Shown here piece by piece: positions 5,664-6,387 of a stretch of 6,387 nt of DNA. Position 1 is the stretch's first letter. Each line of letters begins with the position of its first letter. Location of the stretch: assembly GCA_017615135.1 (NCBI GenBank), contig JAGAAU010000236.1:1-6387 (forward strand), read 5' to 3'. The translations under genes were made by a program, and so were the position numbers. The stretch comes from Bacteroidales bacterium. GTDB lineage: Bacteria > Bacteroidota > Bacteroidia > Bacteroidales > UBA932. The notes below the pieces were generated by a model. It worked only from the letters and a program-made list of their open reading frames with translations, searched no databases and had not been told where the DNA came from.

Positions 5664-6387
5664 ATGAAAGTTTTTAAATTTATTGCAATTGCTTCCGCAG
5701 CCCTCGCAATCGTGGCTTGCGGAAATTCCAAGTATCCCGCCGGCGCTACCAAGGAGCAGAAGGCTCAGATTGATTCCATCGCCCCCAGCAAGGCTCAGAT
5801 TGATTCCGTGAGCTATCTTCTCGGAATAAACTACGGTGCTTTCCTGGTACAGCAGGGTTTCAAGGATGATGTGGAAATGGGTCAGCTCTTAAAGGGCATC
5901 AAGGACTTCCTTGCCGCAAAGGGTGAGATGAACGATCCCGACTTTACCGAGCAGTTCCCTATCAATCCTATGGATATGGGTGCCATCATCGGACGTTATG
6001 TAGAGCAGAAGGAGTCTGTCAAGGGTGTGAAGAACCAGATTGAGCAGGATAACTTCCTCGCCTCCAACGGCGCCAAGGAAGGTGTCAAGACCACTGCATC
6101 CGGTCTTCAGTACGAGATTCTCGAGCAGGGCAACGACGTTGTAGCCGGCCCGGCCGACACCGTTAACATCAATTACACCGGCAAGTTCGTAGACGGTAAG
6201 GTGTTCGATGAGAATACTGAGATCGATATGAACCTCGATAGGGTTGTTCCCGGCTTCCGCGAGGGTCTTCAGCTCGTTGGCGAGGGTGGTTCCATCGTGA
6301 TTTATGTGCCTTCAGAGCTTGGTTACAAGGATGGCCAGCGCAATCCTTACACCGGACAGTACACCATCGAGGCCAATAAGCTTCTCA
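5664..6387 (+). CDS. FKBP-type peptidyl-prolyl isomerase lipoprotein (3' end missing)
   Basis: The frame is open from ATG 5664 to the window end (241 codons). Residues 1-19 form a lipoprotein signal: MKVFKF, a hydrophobic stretch, then IVAC with Cys19 as the lipidated residue. The sequence after it (GNSKYPAG) lacks the acidic run of the Bacteroidota surface-export signal, so a periplasm-facing anchor is likely. Residues 33-48 hold a repeated KAQIDS. About 48-135 resemble the FKBP N-terminal dimerisation region (SYLLGINYG, then a helical stretch). About 163-241 are the FKBP domain: VNINYTGKFVDGKVFDE (167-183) and VPGFREGLQLVGEGGSIVIY (195-214). The active-site Trp of FKBP12 (IPGW) is Phe198, common in bacterial homologs. 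The usual AYG...IPPN...LxFxVELL end is replaced by LGYKDGQRNPYTGQYTIEAN (219-238). The product would catalyse Xaa-Pro isomerisation or act as a chaperone. The A-rich leader just before the ATG fits Bacteroidota starts. Confidence 0.9.
   Translation, partial: MKVFKFIAIASAALAIVACGNSKYPAGATKEQKAQIDSIAPSKAQIDSVSYLLGINYGAFLVQQGFKDDVEMGQLLKGIKDFLAAKGEMNDPDFTEQFPINPMDMGAIIGRYVEQKESVKGVKNQIEQDNFLASNGAKEGVKTTASGLQYEILEQGNDVVAGPADTVNINYTGKFVDGKVFDENTEIDMNLDRVVPGFREGLQLVGEGGSIVIYVPSELGYKDGQRNPYTGQYTIEANKLL
5760..5807 (+). repeat. 18-bp direct repeat within the FKBP lipoprotein linker
   Basis: The 18-mer AAGGCTCAGATTGATTCC occurs at 5760-5777 and again, without mismatch, at 5790-5807, giving a 30-base period. 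Both copies are in frame and encode KAQIDS (residues 33-38 and 43-48), separated by IAPS. The period is ten codons, so a duplication would not disturb the reading frame. It sits in the linker between the lipidated Cys and the N-terminal FKBP region. Confidence 0.9.

Overview
The window looks like a piece of a Bacteroidota (probably Bacteroidales) chromosome of moderate GC content. This rests on four things seen in the sequence: a TAnnTTTG-type -7 promoter element (TAACTTTG at 133-140), A/T-rich starts without Shine-Dalgarno sequences, a lipoprotein FKBP-type isomerase, and a FucP-like sugar permease paired with a ROK kinase. I cannot name the genus.

Layout, all on the + strand. Bases 1-77 are the last 24 codons plus stop of an unidentified upstream gene. 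An AT-rich gap (78-157) carries the only convincing promoter element. Then come two tandem paralogous deoxynucleoside kinases (158-769 and 782-1408), a long-chain-type acyl-CoA ligase (1414-3336), an FHS-family (FucP/GlcP-like) major facilitator sugar transporter (3352-4629), a ROK-family sugar kinase that is probably a glucokinase (4679-5638), and the first 241 codons of an exported FKBP-type peptidyl-prolyl isomerase lipoprotein (from 5664, running off the window). Gaps between the complete genes are 12, 5, 15, 49 and 25 bases. No terminator-like GC hairpin was found between them, so a single transcription unit starting near 147 is possible, at least for the two kinases and the ligase. No stretch over 300 bases lacks a gene.

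Functionally the window falls into three modules. The kinase pair would phosphorylate salvaged deoxynucleosides in the cytoplasm, and may form a heterodimer. The acyl-CoA ligase would activate free fatty acids. The transporter and ROK kinase form an uptake-and-phosphorylation pair for a hexose, most likely glucose. The FKBP lipoprotein would act in folding on the periplasmic side of the envelope. The modules have no obvious common pathway; this is mostly a housekeeping region. I found no RNA gene, mobile element, CRISPR array or clear novel system. The points most worth a second look are the tandem kinase pair, a FucP-family transporter that lacks both acidic residues known for proton coupling, and an FKBP domain with an atypical C-terminal part.
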